In this document: positions 7,881 through 16,618 of the stretch, piece after piece
Numbering within the stretch: position 1 is the stretch's first letter
How the letters are laid out: each line of letters begins with the position of its first letter
NCBI RefSeq assembly: GCF_028198145.1
Contig: NZ_CP116338.1
Coordinates: forward strand, 62,001-126,000
Direction of reading: 5' to 3'
From: Microbacterium sp. nov. GSS16
GTDB taxonomy: Bacteria; Actinomycetota; Actinomycetes; Actinomycetales; Microbacteriaceae
Length of the DNA stretch: 64,000 nucleotides
The notes under the pieces: generated by a model
The model's input: only the letters and a program-made list of their open reading frames with translations
What the model was told of the DNA's origin: nothing
Databases searched by the model: none
Translations under genes and position numbers: made by a program

Positions 7881-9332
7881 ATGGCCGAGCTCGCACGCCC
7901 CGGCAAGATCATCGCGATCCACCTCAACTACGTCTCGCGCTCCGACCAGCGCGGCCGCCGTCCCGCCGCCCCCTCCTACTTCTTCAAGCCCGCCAGCTCG
8001 CTCGCCGGCACCGACGGCGTCGTCGAGCGCCCCGCCGGCACGGAGCTGCTCGCCTTCGAGGGCGAGATCGCGCTCATCATCGGCACCGCGGCCCGCCGCG
8101 TCTCGGTCGACGAGGCGTGGTCGCACGTGGCATCCGTCACCGCGTCGAACGACCTGGGCCTGTACGACCTGCGTGCCAACGACAAGGGGTCCAACGTTCG
8201 CTCCAAGGGTGGCGACGGTTACACGCCGGTCGGCCCCGAGCTCATCGACGCCGCGGCCGTCGACCCCGCAGCTCTTCGCGTACGCACCTGGGTGAACGGC
8301 GAGCTCGCGCAGGACGACACCACCGCCGGCCTGCTCTTCCCGCTCCCCCAGCTCGTCGCCGACCTCTCGCAGCACTTCACGCTCGAGCCGGGCGACATCA
8401 TCCTCACCGGTACGCCCGCGGGTTCCAGCGTGATCGTGCCCGGTGACGTGGTCGAGATCGAGGTGGATGCCCCGGATGCCCCCGGCGCCCCCTCATCGGG
8501 CCGCCTGCGCACCACGGTCACTCAGGGCGACGTCGAGTTCGACCCGGCGCTCGGCTCGATGCCGGCCGTCGACGACCTGCAGCGGGCAGAGGCCTGGGGC
8601 TCGCGAGAGCTCGCCGGTCTGCCCACCATCGAGCAGACGCCCTCTGGGCTGTCCGCCGAGCTGCGGGCGAAGCTCGAAGCCGCGCCCACCGCGGGGCTGT
8701 CGAGTCAGCTGCGCAAGCGCGGCCTGCACTCCTGCTTCATCGACGGCCTCTCCGCCAACCTGCCAGGCGCCAAGATCGTCGGCACCGCCAAGACCCTGCG
8801 CTTCGTGCCGGCCCGCGAAGACCTCTTCAAGAGCCATGGCGGTGGGTACAACGCCCAGAAGCGCGCCTTCGACGCGGTCGGCGAGGGCGAGATCATCGTG
8901 ATCGAGGCCCGCGGCGACGAGACCACCGGCACCCTCGGCGACATCCTCGCGCTGCGTGCCCGCACCCGCGGTGCCGCCGGCGTGGTCACCGATGGCGGCG
9001 TGCGCGACTTCGACGCGGTCGCCGAGATCGGGCTGCCGGTGTTCTCGAAGGGCGCGCACCCGTCGGTGCTCGGCCGCAAGCACGTGCCCTGGGAGTTCGA
9101 CGTCACGATCGGCTGCGGCGGGGCGACCGTGCAGCCCGGCGACGTCATCGTCGGCGACGGCGACGGCGTGATCGTCATCCCCGCGCACCTCGCGGAAGAG
9201 GTCGCCGATGCGGCTCTCGCGCAGGAGGACGAGGATGCCTGGATCGCCGAGCAGGTCGCCGCGGGCAACCCGGTCGACGGGCTGTTCCCGATGAACGCCG
9301 ACTGGCGCGCGAAGTACGAGGCAAGCCGATGA
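7881..9332 (+). CDS. FAH-domain / RraA-like fusion protein, HpaG-type decarboxylase-isomerase candidate
   Basis: A 483-residue protein with two enzyme domains. Residues 1-220 are a fumarylacetoacetate hydrolase fold: metal ligands in FEGE (59-62), NDLGLYD (90-96) and GDIILTGTPAG (171-181). Residues 270-480 are an RraA-like aldolase/decarboxylase fold with the hallmark DGGVRD (371-376). The start at 7881 is preceded by AAGGAGG. In enteric bacteria HpaG is two FAH domains that decarboxylate and isomerise the ring-cleavage product; here the second domain is replaced by RraA. Operon context supports the decarboxylation/isomerisation step. The RraA part might act as decarboxylase or pyruvate aldolase. 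Domain calls are firm; the reaction is inferred. Confidence 0.85.
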   Translation: MAELARPGKIIAIHLNYVSRSDQRGRRPAAPSYFFKPASSLAGTDGVVERPAGTELLAFEGEIALIIGTAARRVSVDEAWSHVASVTASNDLGLYDLRANDKGSNVRSKGGDGYTPVGPELIDAAAVDPAALRVRTWVNGELAQDDTTAGLLFPLPQLVADLSQHFTLEPGDIILTGTPAGSSVIVPGDVVEIEVDAPDAPGAPSSGRLRTTVTQGDVEFDPALGSMPAVDDLQRAEAWGSRELAGLPTIEQTPSGLSAELRAKLEAAPTAGLSSQLRKRGLHSCFIDGLSANLPGAKIVGTAKTLRFVPAREDLFKSHGGGYNAQKRAFDAVGEGEIIVIEARGDETTGTLGDILALRARTRGAAGVVTDGGVRDFDAVAEIGLPVFSKGAHPSVLGRKHVPWEFDVTIGCGGATVQPGDVIVGDGDGVIVIPAHLAEEVADAALAQEDEDAWIAEQVAAGNPVDGLFPMNADWRAKYEASR

Positions 9333-10009
9333 CCACGCTCGTGCGCGAGGGCAGCAAGTCCGAGCAGGCCTACACCTGGCTTCGCTCGCGAATCGCCTCG
9401 CATGCCTACGGCCCCGGCTACCGCCTCGTGCTCGGTGCCATCGCCCGCGAGCTGCAGATGAGCGTCGTGCCGGTGCGCGAGGCGATCCGCCGCCTAGAGG
9501 CCGAGGGCTTCGTCACCTTCGAGCGCAATGTGGGCGCGCACGTGTCGCTGATCGACGAGGACGAGTACGCGCACACCATGCAGACCCTCGGCCTGGTCGA
9601 GGGCTCGGCGACCGCGTTGTCCGCTCCCCTGCTCGACGAGGAGGCGCTCGTCCGAGCCGAGCAGATCAACGAGCAGATGCGCGAGCTGCTCGATCACTTC
9701 GACGCCCACCGCTTCACGCAGCTGAACCAGCAATTCCACTCGGTGCTGTTCGAGCCCTGCCCGAACCCGCACATCCTCGACCTCGTGCACCGCGGGTGGG
9801 GTCGGCTCTCGGGCATCCGGGACTCCACCTTCGCCTACGTGCCGGGCAGGGCCCGGCACTCCGTCGAAGAGCACGAGCAGATCCTCCAGCTGATCCGCGA
9901 CGGCGCCGAGCCGCTCGAGATCGAGCTGTCCGCACGAAACCACCGCTGGCGCACCCGGGACGCATTCCTGGCTGCCCGGCACTCCCACATCAGCGAAGAA
10001 GGACGATGA
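9329..10009 (+). CDS. GntR-family transcriptional regulator (FadR/FCD subfamily)
   Basis: A 226-residue regulator with an N-terminal winged helix (SEQAYTWLRSRIASHAYGPG, then VPVREAIRRLEAEGFVTFE) and a helical FCD-type ligand domain with metal-binding histidines (QFHSVLFE, EEHEQIL). Its ATG overlaps the preceding stop as ATGA and its own stop overlaps the next start, so it lies inside the catabolic operon. It probably represses the operon through the TCGTATACGA-like sites and is released by a pathway intermediate; that is inference. Confidence 0.9.
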   Translation: MTTLVREGSKSEQAYTWLRSRIASHAYGPGYRLVLGAIARELQMSVVPVREAIRRLEAEGFVTFERNVGAHVSLIDEDEYAHTMQTLGLVEGSATALSAPLLDEEALVRAEQINEQMRELLDHFDAHRFTQLNQQFHSVLFEPCPNPHILDLVHRGWGRLSGIRDSTFAYVPGRARHSVEEHEQILQLIRDGAEPLEIELSARNHRWRTRDAFLAARHSHISEEGR

Positions 10010-11529
10010 TGACCGACGTCTACACCCCCGCCGACCTCCCCTCGAAGATCCAGCACTACATCGACGGCGAGTTCACGGACTCGATCGACGGCGACACCTT
10101 CGCGGTGCTCAACCCCGTCACCAACGAGACGTACGTGCACGCCGCCGCCGGCAAGAAGGCCGACATCGACCGTGCCGTCGCGGCCGCCCGACGCGCCTTC
10201 ACCGAGGGCCCCTGGCCGCGCATGCTGCCGCGCGAGCGCTCGCGCGTGCTGCACCGCATCGCCGACATCGTCGAGTCGCGCGACGCGCGCCTCGCCGAAC
10301 TCGAGTCCTTCGACTCGGGTCTGCCGATCACCCAGGCGCTGGGCCAGGCGCGTCGCGCCGCCGAGAACTTCCGATTCTTCGCCGACCTGATCGTCGCGCA
10401 GGCCGACGACGCGTTCAAGGTGCCCGGCAAGCAGATGAACTACGTCAACCGCAAGCCGATCGGCGTCGCGGGCCTGATCACGCCGTGGAACACCCCGTTC
10501 ATGCTCGAGTCGTGGAAGCTCGGCCCGGCGCTGGCCACCGGCAACACCGTCGTGCTCAAGCCCGCCGAGTTCACCCCACTCTCCGCGTCCCTCTGGGCGG
10601 GCATCTTCGAAGAGGCGGGACTGCCGCAGGGCGTCTTCAACCTCGTCAACGGCCTGGGTGAAGACGCCGGAGATGCCCTGGTCAAGCATCCCGACGTGCC
10701 CCTGATCTCGTTCACCGGCGAGAGCCGCACCGGCCAGATCATCTTCGGCAACGCAGCCCCCTTCCTGAAGGGGCTGTCGATGGAGCTGGGCGGCAAGAGC
10801 CCGGCCGTCGTCTTCGACGACGCCGATCTCGACACCGCGGTGGATGCCTGTGTGTTCGGCGTCTTCTCGCTCAACGGCGAGCGCTGCACGGCCGGCAGCC
10901 GCATCCTCGTGCAGCGTGGCATCTACGACGAGTTCGTCGAGCGCTTCGCCGCGATCGCAAAGCGGGTCAAGGTCGGCCACCCCCACGACCCCGCCACCGA
11001 GGTCGGCGCTCTGGTGCACCCCGAGCACTACGACAAGGTCATGAGCTACGTCGAGATCGGCAAGACCGAGGGACGTCTGATCGCCGGCGGCGGCCGCCCG
11101 GAGGGCTTCCCCACGGGCAACTACGTCGCCCCGACCGCCTTCGCCGACGTGGCGCCCGATGCCCGCATCTTCCAGGAGGAGATCTTCGGTCCCGTCGTCG
11201 CCATCACGCCATTCGACACCGAGGATGAGGCGCTGGCCCTCGCGAACAACACGCGCTACGGCCTCGCCGCGTACATCTGGACCAACGACCTCAAGCGCGC
11301 CCACAATTTCGCGGGCGCAGTGGAGGCCGGCATGGTGTGGCTGAACTCGAACAACGTGCGAGACCTCCGCACCCCGTTCGGTGGCGTCAAGGCATCCGGG
11401 CTCGGACACGAGGGCGGGTACCGCTCGATCGACTTCTACACCGATCAGCAGAGCGTGCACATCACCCTCGGCGCGCCGCACAACCCCGCCTTCGGCAAGC
11501 AGGACCTCGACGACCCCGACCCGCGCTGA
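10006..11529 (+). CDS. hpaE: 5-carboxymethyl-2-hydroxymuconate semialdehyde dehydrogenase (HpaE)
   Basis: A 507-residue NAD-dependent aldehyde dehydrogenase. The catalytic set is visible: Asn162 in TPWNTPF, Glu260 in MELGGKSP and Cys294 in NGERCTAGSR, the last being the HpaE-type active-site segment. The usual ending EIFGPVVAITPFDTEDEA and the C-terminal FGGVKASGLGHEGG are present. It begins at 10006, overlapping the regulator stop (ATGA; a second ATG follows at 10009). It oxidises the semialdehyde made by the ring-cleaving dioxygenase next door. The family is certain; the substrate follows from the adjacent hpaD, hpaH and hpaI homologues. Confidence 0.9.
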   Translation: MMTDVYTPADLPSKIQHYIDGEFTDSIDGDTFAVLNPVTNETYVHAAAGKKADIDRAVAAARRAFTEGPWPRMLPRERSRVLHRIADIVESRDARLAELESFDSGLPITQALGQARRAAENFRFFADLIVAQADDAFKVPGKQMNYVNRKPIGVAGLITPWNTPFMLESWKLGPALATGNTVVLKPAEFTPLSASLWAGIFEEAGLPQGVFNLVNGLGEDAGDALVKHPDVPLISFTGESRTGQIIFGNAAPFLKGLSMELGGKSPAVVFDDADLDTAVDACVFGVFSLNGERCTAGSRILVQRGIYDEFVERFAAIAKRVKVGHPHDPATEVGALVHPEHYDKVMSYVEIGKTEGRLIAGGGRPEGFPTGNYVAPTAFADVAPDARIFQEEIFGPVVAITPFDTEDEALALANNTRYGLAAYIWTNDLKRAHNFAGAVEAGMVWLNSNNVRDLRTPFGGVKASGLGHEGGYRSIDFYTDQQSVHITLGAPHNPAFGKQDLDDPDPR

Positions 11530-11561
11530 CCCGTCGACAGGCTCAGGCACTCGACCGGGGA
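11530..11561 (+). repeat. Copy of a dispersed GAGCCTGTCGA-type element
   Basis: The gap between hpaE and hpaD carries GTCGACAGGCTCAGGCA, which on the opposite strand reads as GAGCCTGTCGAC. Related words occur at 34941-34970, 48186-48203 and 55918-55938. Similar short elements are scattered through Microbacterium genomes as I recall. Confidence 0.5.
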
Positions 11562-11595
11562 CCACCCCATCCTCAAGACAAGCAAGGACGCTGAC

Positions 11596-12762
11596 ATGAC
11601 CGATCACGAAGGCAAGACCCTCACCTCGTCCGGCTTCTACGTAAGCCAGGAGGCGCCGATCCGCACCGACGACCCCATCGCGACGCCCGTCGCGAGCCCA
11701 CCCGACATCCTGCGCTGCGCGTACATGGAGCTCGTCGTCACCGACCTCGCCGCGTCGCGGGAGTTCTACGTCGACATCCTCGGGCTGTACGTCACCGAGG
11801 AGGACGAGCACACCATCTACCTGCGCTCGACCGAGGAGTTCATCCACCACAACCTCGTGCTGCGCAAGGGCGAGGTCGCGGCCGTCGCCGCGTTCTCGTA
11901 CCGGGTGCGCACCCCCGACGACCTCGACCGCGCGGTGGAGTTCTACACCGAGCTCGGTTGCGACGTGCGACGCGAGGCCGGCGGTTTCGTCAAGGGCATC
12001 GGCGACTCGGTGCGCGTGGTCGACCCGCTCGGATTCCCGTACGAGTTCTTCCACCAGAGCGAGCACGTCGAGCGGATGTCGTGGCGCTACGACCTGCACA
12101 TCCCCGGCGAGCTGGTGCGGCTGGACCACTTCAACCAGGTCACCCCCGACGTGCCGCGTGCGGTGCGCTACATGCAGGACCTGGGCTTCCGCGTCACCGA
12201 GGACATCCAGGACGCCGAGGGCACCGTGTATGCGGCGTGGATGCGCCGCAAGCCCACCGTGCACGACACCGCGATGACCGGCGGCGACGGACCGCGCATG
12301 CACCACGTGTGCTTCGCGACGCACGAGAAGCACAACATCCTCGCCATCTGCGACAAGCTCGGCGCCCTGCGCCGCTCGGACGCCATCGAGCGGGGCCCGG
12401 GCCGGCACGGCGTCAGCAACGCGTTCTACCTGTATCTGCGCGACCCCGACGGTCACCGCGTCGAGGTCTACACGCAGGACTACTACACCGGCGATCCCGA
12501 CAACCCGGTCGTCACCTGGGACGTGCACGACAACCAGCGCCGCGACTGGTGGGGCAACCCCGTCGTGCCCAGCTGGTACACCGACGCGTCGCTCGTGCTC
12601 GACCTCGACGGCAACCCGCAGCCCGTGCGAGCGCGCACCGACTCCAGCGAGATGGCCGTCACCATCGGAGCGGACGGCTTCTCGTACACCCGCCCCGACG
12701 AGGGCGAGAAGTCGATGCCCGAGTGGAAGCAGGGCGAGTACAAGCTCGGACACCAGCTGTGA
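11596..12762 (+). CDS. hpaD: 3,4-dihydroxyphenylacetate (homoprotocatechuate) 2,3-dioxygenase
   Basis: A 388-residue extradiol dioxygenase of the vicinal-oxygen-chelate fold. Metal ligands His178 (LDHFN), His237 (MHHVCF) and Glu290 (HRVEVY) match the Brevibacterium fuscum enzyme (His155, His214, Glu267) with one constant offset of 23. The second-sphere residues fit the same offset: Asn180, His223, His271 and Tyr280 for Asn157, His200, His248 and Tyr257. It therefore looks fully active and opens the ring proximally to two hydroxyls. The metal may be Fe or Mn. It is followed by hpaH with a GTGA overlap. Preference for homoprotocatechuate over protocatechuate is inferred from similarity and neighbours. 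Confidence 0.93.
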   Translation: MTDHEGKTLTSSGFYVSQEAPIRTDDPIATPVASPPDILRCAYMELVVTDLAASREFYVDILGLYVTEEDEHTIYLRSTEEFIHHNLVLRKGEVAAVAAFSYRVRTPDDLDRAVEFYTELGCDVRREAGGFVKGIGDSVRVVDPLGFPYEFFHQSEHVERMSWRYDLHIPGELVRLDHFNQVTPDVPRAVRYMQDLGFRVTEDIQDAEGTVYAAWMRRKPTVHDTAMTGGDGPRMHHVCFATHEKHNILAICDKLGALRRSDAIERGPGRHGVSNAFYLYLRDPDGHRVEVYTQDYYTGDPDNPVVTWDVHDNQRRDWWGNPVVPSWYTDASLVLDLDGNPQPVRARTDSSEMAVTIGADGFSYTRPDEGEKSMPEWKQGEYKLGHQL

Positions 12763-13547
12763 CCCTTCCCGCCGAGACCATTGCGGCGCTGGCCGCCGAG
12801 CTCGCCGAGGCCGAGCGGACGCATGGCGTGATGCCGCGCATCACCGCCCGGTATCCGGATGCCACGGTCGAGGACTCGTACGCCATCCAGGGCGTCTGGC
12901 GTGACTCGCAGGTCGCTGCCGGGCGCCGCCTGGTCGGCCGCAAGATCGGACTGACCTCGCGCGCCATGCAGCAGGCGACGGGGATCACCGAGCCCGACTA
13001 CGGCGTGATGTTCGACGACACCGTGTATTCCTCGGGGGCGGAGATCCGGTTCGACGACTTCTCGAACGTGCGCATCGAGGTCGAGCTGGCCTTCGTGCTG
13101 AAGACGCCGCTCGAGGGTCCCGACTGCACCCTCGACGATGCCCTCGCGGCGATCGACTACGCCGTGCCGGCACTCGAGGTGCTCAACTCGCACATCGAGC
13201 TGGAGGGGCGCACCATCGTCGACACGATCAGCGACAACGCCGCCTACGGCGCGATGGTGCTCGGCGACGTGCACATGCGACCGGACGAGATCGACCTGCG
13301 TTGGGTGCCCGGCGTGCTGTCGAAGAACGGTCAGATCGAGGAGACCGGCGTGGCTGCCGGAGTCCTCGGGCATCCGGCCACCGGCGTCGCATGGCTGGCG
13401 AACAAGTTCCACCAGCACGGCGCGCGACTCGAGGCGGGCGAGATCATCCTGGCAGGATCGTTCACACGGCCCATGTGGGTCGAGCGCGGCGACGAGGTGC
13501 TGTGCGACTACCGCGAGATGGGAACGATCGCATGCCGCTTCGTCTAG
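12759..13547 (+). CDS. hpaH: 2-oxo-hept-4-ene-1,7-dioate hydratase (HpaH)
   Basis: A 262-residue hydratase of the MhpD/HpaH group within the FAH superfamily. Typical segments are [31 protein letters not shown] and [12 protein letters not shown]. Translation starts at GTG 12759, which overlaps the hpaD stop (GTGA). It adds water to the linear dienoate produced by decarboxylation and isomerisation, giving 4-hydroxy-2-oxoheptanedioate for the aldolase. It overlaps hpaI by 16 bp. Confidence 0.9.
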   Translation: MTLPAETIAALAAELAEAERTHGVMPRITARYPDATVEDSYAIQGVWRDSQVAAGRRLVGRKIGLTSRAMQQATGITEPDYGVMFDDTVYSSGAEIRFDDFSNVRIEVELAFVLKTPLEGPDCTLDDALAAIDYAVPALEVLNSHIELEGRTIVDTISDNAAYGAMVLGDVHMRPDEIDLRWVPGVLSKNGQIEETGVAAGVLGHPATGVAWLANKFHQHGARLEAGEIILAGSFTRPMWVERGDEVLCDYREMGTIACRFV

Positions 13548-14335
13548 AGCCCACCTTCCGAGACGCGCTGGCGGCCGCCGATCGACCCCTGATCGGCATG
13601 TGGCTGAGCACCGGCACGGCCCTGAACGCCGAGATCTGCGCCGGCTCGGGCATCGACTGGCTGCTCATCGACATGGAGCACGGCCCGAACACCGTCGTCT
13701 CGGTTCAGCAGCAGCTGCAGGTGATCGCCGCGTATCGGGTGCCCACCATCGTGCGCGTGCCGGTGAACGATGCGGTGATCATCAAGCAGGTGCTCGACAC
13801 CGGCGCGCAGAACCTGCTCGTGCCGATGGTCGGCTCGGCCGCGGAGGCGCAGGCGGCGGTCGCCGCCGTGCGCTATCCGCCGCAGGGCGTGCGCGGGGTC
13901 GGCTCCGGTCTCGCGCGCAGCGGTCGATGGGGACGGGTGGCGGGCTACGTGCCGAATGCGTCGGAGACGATCTCGCTGTTCGTGCAGATCGAATCGGCGG
14001 ATGCCGTGGACGCGGCGGCCGAGATCGCCGCGGTCGACGGCGTCGACGGCGTGCTCGTCGGCCCCGCCGACCTCGCGGCCTCGATGGGCCTCCCCGGTCA
14101 GCAGGCGCACCCCGACGTGCTCGCCGCCGTGCAGCGCGTCTTCGAGGCGGTGAGCGCTGCCGGCAAGAAGGTGGGCGTGAACGCGTTCGACCCCGCCGGC
14201 GCCGACGCCTACCTCGCCGCGGGAGCGCACTTCCTCTCCGCGAGCGCCGACGTGACGATCCTCGCCCGCGGCACCGAGGCGCTCGCGGCGCGCTTCATCC
14301 CGGCATCCGGCAACGGCGAGACCGACCAGTACTGA
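13532..14335 (+). CDS. hpaI: 4-hydroxy-2-oxoheptanedioate aldolase (HpaI/HpcH)
   Basis: A 267-residue class II pyruvate aldolase. Key sites are the catalytic His in IDMEHGPN, the metal-binding Glu in FVQIESADA and Asp in VGPADLAASMG. It would split 4-hydroxy-2-oxoheptanedioate into pyruvate and succinic semialdehyde, the last step of the homoprotocatechuate pathway. It starts inside hpaH (16-bp overlap), so it is translationally coupled, and it ends the operon. It is convergent with the AtoE-type carrier, with 24 bp between stops. No succinic semialdehyde dehydrogenase lies beside it. Confidence 0.9.
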   Translation: MPLRLEPTFRDALAAADRPLIGMWLSTGTALNAEICAGSGIDWLLIDMEHGPNTVVSVQQQLQVIAAYRVPTIVRVPVNDAVIIKQVLDTGAQNLLVPMVGSAAEAQAAVAAVRYPPQGVRGVGSGLARSGRWGRVAGYVPNASETISLFVQIESADAVDAAAEIAAVDGVDGVLVGPADLAASMGLPGQQAHPDVLAAVQRVFEAVSAAGKKVGVNAFDPAGADAYLAAGAHFLSASADVTILARGTEALAARFIPASGNGETDQY

Positions 14336-14359
14336 ACTCGGATTGCTCCTCTCGAGCTG

Positions 14360-15724
14360 TCAGAGGCTGACGAGCAGCAGCGCCGCCGCCATCACCACGC
14401 CCGAGCCGAGCAGCGTCACGAACGTGTAGCCGAGGATGTCGCGCATCTTCAGCCCCGCGATCGCGAGCACCGGCAGCGCCCAGAACGGCTGGATCATGTT
14501 CGTCCACTGGTCGCCGTAGGCAACGGCCATGATCGCGATCGAGGGGTCGACGCCCAGCTGGTTGGCGGCGTCGAGCATGATGGGCCCCTGTACGGCGAAC
14601 TGCCCGCCGCCCGAGGGCACGAAGAAGTTCACGATGCCCGCCGAGAGGAGCGCGAGCACGCCGAACGTGGTCGGCGTGGCGATCGAGACGAAGGCATCCG
14701 AGAACAGCTGGATCAGGCCAGAGCTCGCCATGATGCCGAGGATCCCGGCGTACAGCGGGAACTGCACGAGGATCTCGCCCACGTTCGAGGCGGCCCGCTT
14801 CGTGAGATGGATCAGCTCGAACGGATTGCGCACCAGCAGCAGGATCAGCGCGAGGAACGACCAGTTCACGATGTCGAGAGTGAGGGTGCCGCCCTGCGAG
14901 AAGTGCACGATCAGGTAGGCGACGAGGGCGAGGCCGAGCACGAGAGTCAGAACGCGGGAGGCGTCGATGCGGTCAGCAGGGGTCACCACCTCGTCATCCA
15001 TCTCATCCTCAGCCTCCGATCCGACGTGCGCCGGCAGCTCGTATACGGGTTCATCCTTACGCGGACGGATCAGGAGGAAGAGCAGCGCGCACACGATGAT
15101 CACACCGAGAGCGGCCAGCATGTTCCAGCCCGCGAAGGTCGTCTGCGTGACCGGGATCACCTCTCCGCCGAGGCTCGACTCGAGGAAGGAACCAGGGGTC
15201 GCGGCGGTCAGCGGTCCCGAACCGGAGTACCCCATGTGCCAGACGACGAAGCCCGAGTAGCCGGCCGCGACCAGCAGCGGGAAGTGCACCTTCATACCGC
15301 GCTCGCGTGCCTGCACGGCGATCTCGCGGGCGAGCAGCGTGCCGACGATCAGCCCGAGACCCCAGGTGATCAGGCTGGCCACCGCCGCGACGACGAAGAC
15401 GAAGACGTACGCCATCGCGGCGCTGTTGGGCACGCGGGCGAGCGCGCGCAGCAGCTTCTGCACGGGGCGAGTGTTGGCGAGCATGTATCCCAGCAGAAGG
15501 ATCAGGCACATCTGGGTCATGAACGCCAGCAGTCCCGCCAGGCCGTCACCCCAGCCCTTCACCACATCGACCGGGCTGGCCTGCGTCAACGTCATGGCGA
15601 GCACCGCGACGATCAGAGTGAGCACGATCGCGAAGGTCAGCGCCGATGGCACCCACCTCTCGAGGAACCGGTTCACAGGGCGCATCATGCTGCGCTTCTC
15701 GGGTCTTGCCTGCGTCGTGGGCAT
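14360..15724 (-). CDS. Short-chain fatty acid transporter, AtoE family
   Basis: A 454-residue integral membrane protein with about twelve helices. AtoE features are the opening FLERWVPSALTFAIVLT, the GLIVGTLLAREIA helix, NFFVPSGGGQFAVQGPI and GDQWTNMIQPFWALP. AAGGAG lies 8 bases before the start at 15724. AtoE carries short-chain fatty acids (acetoacetate, butyrate). Standing at the end of the aromatic island it might serve a pathway end product or an unrelated acid; there is no regulatory element that ties it to the operon. Confidence 0.9.
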   Translation of the reverse strand: MPTTQARPEKRSMMRPVNRFLERWVPSALTFAIVLTLIVAVLAMTLTQASPVDVVKGWGDGLAGLLAFMTQMCLILLLGYMLANTRPVQKLLRALARVPNSAAMAYVFVFVVAAVASLITWGLGLIVGTLLAREIAVQARERGMKVHFPLLVAAGYSGFVVWHMGYSGSGPLTAATPGSFLESSLGGEVIPVTQTTFAGWNMLAALGVIIVCALLFLLIRPRKDEPVYELPAHVGSEAEDEMDDEVVTPADRIDASRVLTLVLGLALVAYLIVHFSQGGTLTLDIVNWSFLALILLLVRNPFELIHLTKRAASNVGEILVQFPLYAGILGIMASSGLIQLFSDAFVSIATPTTFGVLALLSAGIVNFFVPSGGGQFAVQGPIMLDAANQLGVDPSIAIMAVAYGDQWTNMIQPFWALPVLAIAGLKMRDILGYTFVTLLGSGVVMAAALLLVSL

Positions 15725-15810
15725 GGCGGAAACTCCTTCGTCTCGAAATGCTCTTCTCCGACCATAGCCACCTCGCAGGCGACGCTTCGGCGAGTCATAG
15801 CATCCGCCGC

Positions 15811-15816
15811 CAGACT
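15811..15816 (+). promoter_or_regulatory. -10 box CAGACT, leaderless arrangement
   Basis: CAGACT lies six bases before the ATG at 15823 and no ribosome binding site precedes the start. This matches the TAGNCT-N6-ATG pattern seen at several genes in this window. Confidence 0.45.
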
Positions 15817-15822
15817 GGCGTC

Positions 15823-16548
15823 ATGAGCTTCGAGACGCTTCGGGCGCTGGCCGACCGCGCCGCCCTCTTCACCACCCTCCGCCAGGATCAGCTCGCGTCG
15901 GCGACCGAGTCGCTGGGCGAGCACCGCTGGGACGCCGACCTCGCCGCCGGCACGTTCACCTTCATCTCGCACGACGACGATGCCCGCACTTTCGAGGCGG
16001 TTCCGCATCTGCTCATCTCGATCGCGCCGGGCCCGCGTTCGATGATGTGGTCGTGGGCGCTGCCGCAGGGCGACCGAAGCGGCATCACAGACGCGCTGCG
16101 CGCGTACGGCGAGCAGCACGGCATCACAGAGCTGACGCGGGGCGAGGTGCCCTTCCCCGACGACATCGGCGATGACGTCGACTCGTGGATCGCCGACGTC
16201 GCACACGTCATCGGCGCAGCCGCGGTCGAGATCACCGGTCGCTCGCCATACTACTCGGCGCCCTTCGGCGGCGGATCCCGGGCCGTGCTGCTGCTCGATG
16301 CGCCGCTGCCGGCGCTCACCGTGGCGGCCGCGGTCGCCGCCCTGCCCCGCGTGATGAGCGGGCTCGAGCTGAACGACCCGCGCGCATCCGTCTGGGATCT
16401 CGCCCGCCTCGCCGGATGGCGGCTGGAGTGGTCGGACGACGCGTTCTCGGCGGCCGAGGTGACCGACGCCACTGGATCTGCGACCTTCGACTTCGACGAG
16501 TACGCGCGGATCAGCGGCATCCGCGGTCGTCTCGCCGCGACGGCATGA
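15823..16548 (+). CDS. DUF6882-type protein of unknown function
   Basis: A 241-residue soluble protein with no signal peptide or membrane helix. It resembles the DUF6882 family: an acidic N-terminal part (LGEHRWDADLAAGTFTFIS), a SMMWSWALPQG strand with nearby tryptophans, and a duplicate-like second half (SVWDLARLAGWRLEWSDD). No catalytic motif is visible. It appears to be transcribed alone from a leaderless promoter and is convergent with folD. I do not know its function. Confidence 0.65.
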   Translation: MSFETLRALADRAALFTTLRQDQLASATESLGEHRWDADLAAGTFTFISHDDDARTFEAVPHLLISIAPGPRSMMWSWALPQGDRSGITDALRAYGEQHGITELTRGEVPFPDDIGDDVDSWIADVAHVIGAAAVEITGRSPYYSAPFGGGSRAVLLLDAPLPALTVAAAVAALPRVMSGLELNDPRASVWDLARLAGWRLEWSDDAFSAAEVTDATGSATFDFDEYARISGIRGRLAATA

Positions 16549-16564
16549 CCCCGGCTCGCGCCCG

Positions 16565-16588
16565 CTCCTGATCACGTCATCAGGGGGC
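16565..16588. terminator. Short hairpin between convergent DUF6882 gene and folD
   Basis: CCTGAT (16567-16572) and ATCAGG (16579-16584) form a small stem with a 6-base loop, extended by a few imperfect GC pairs. It is the only hairpin in this 70-bp gap. Confidence 0.4.
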
Positions 16589-16618
16589 GGCGCGATGCTT
16601 CGAGTCGGCGTCGACGGA

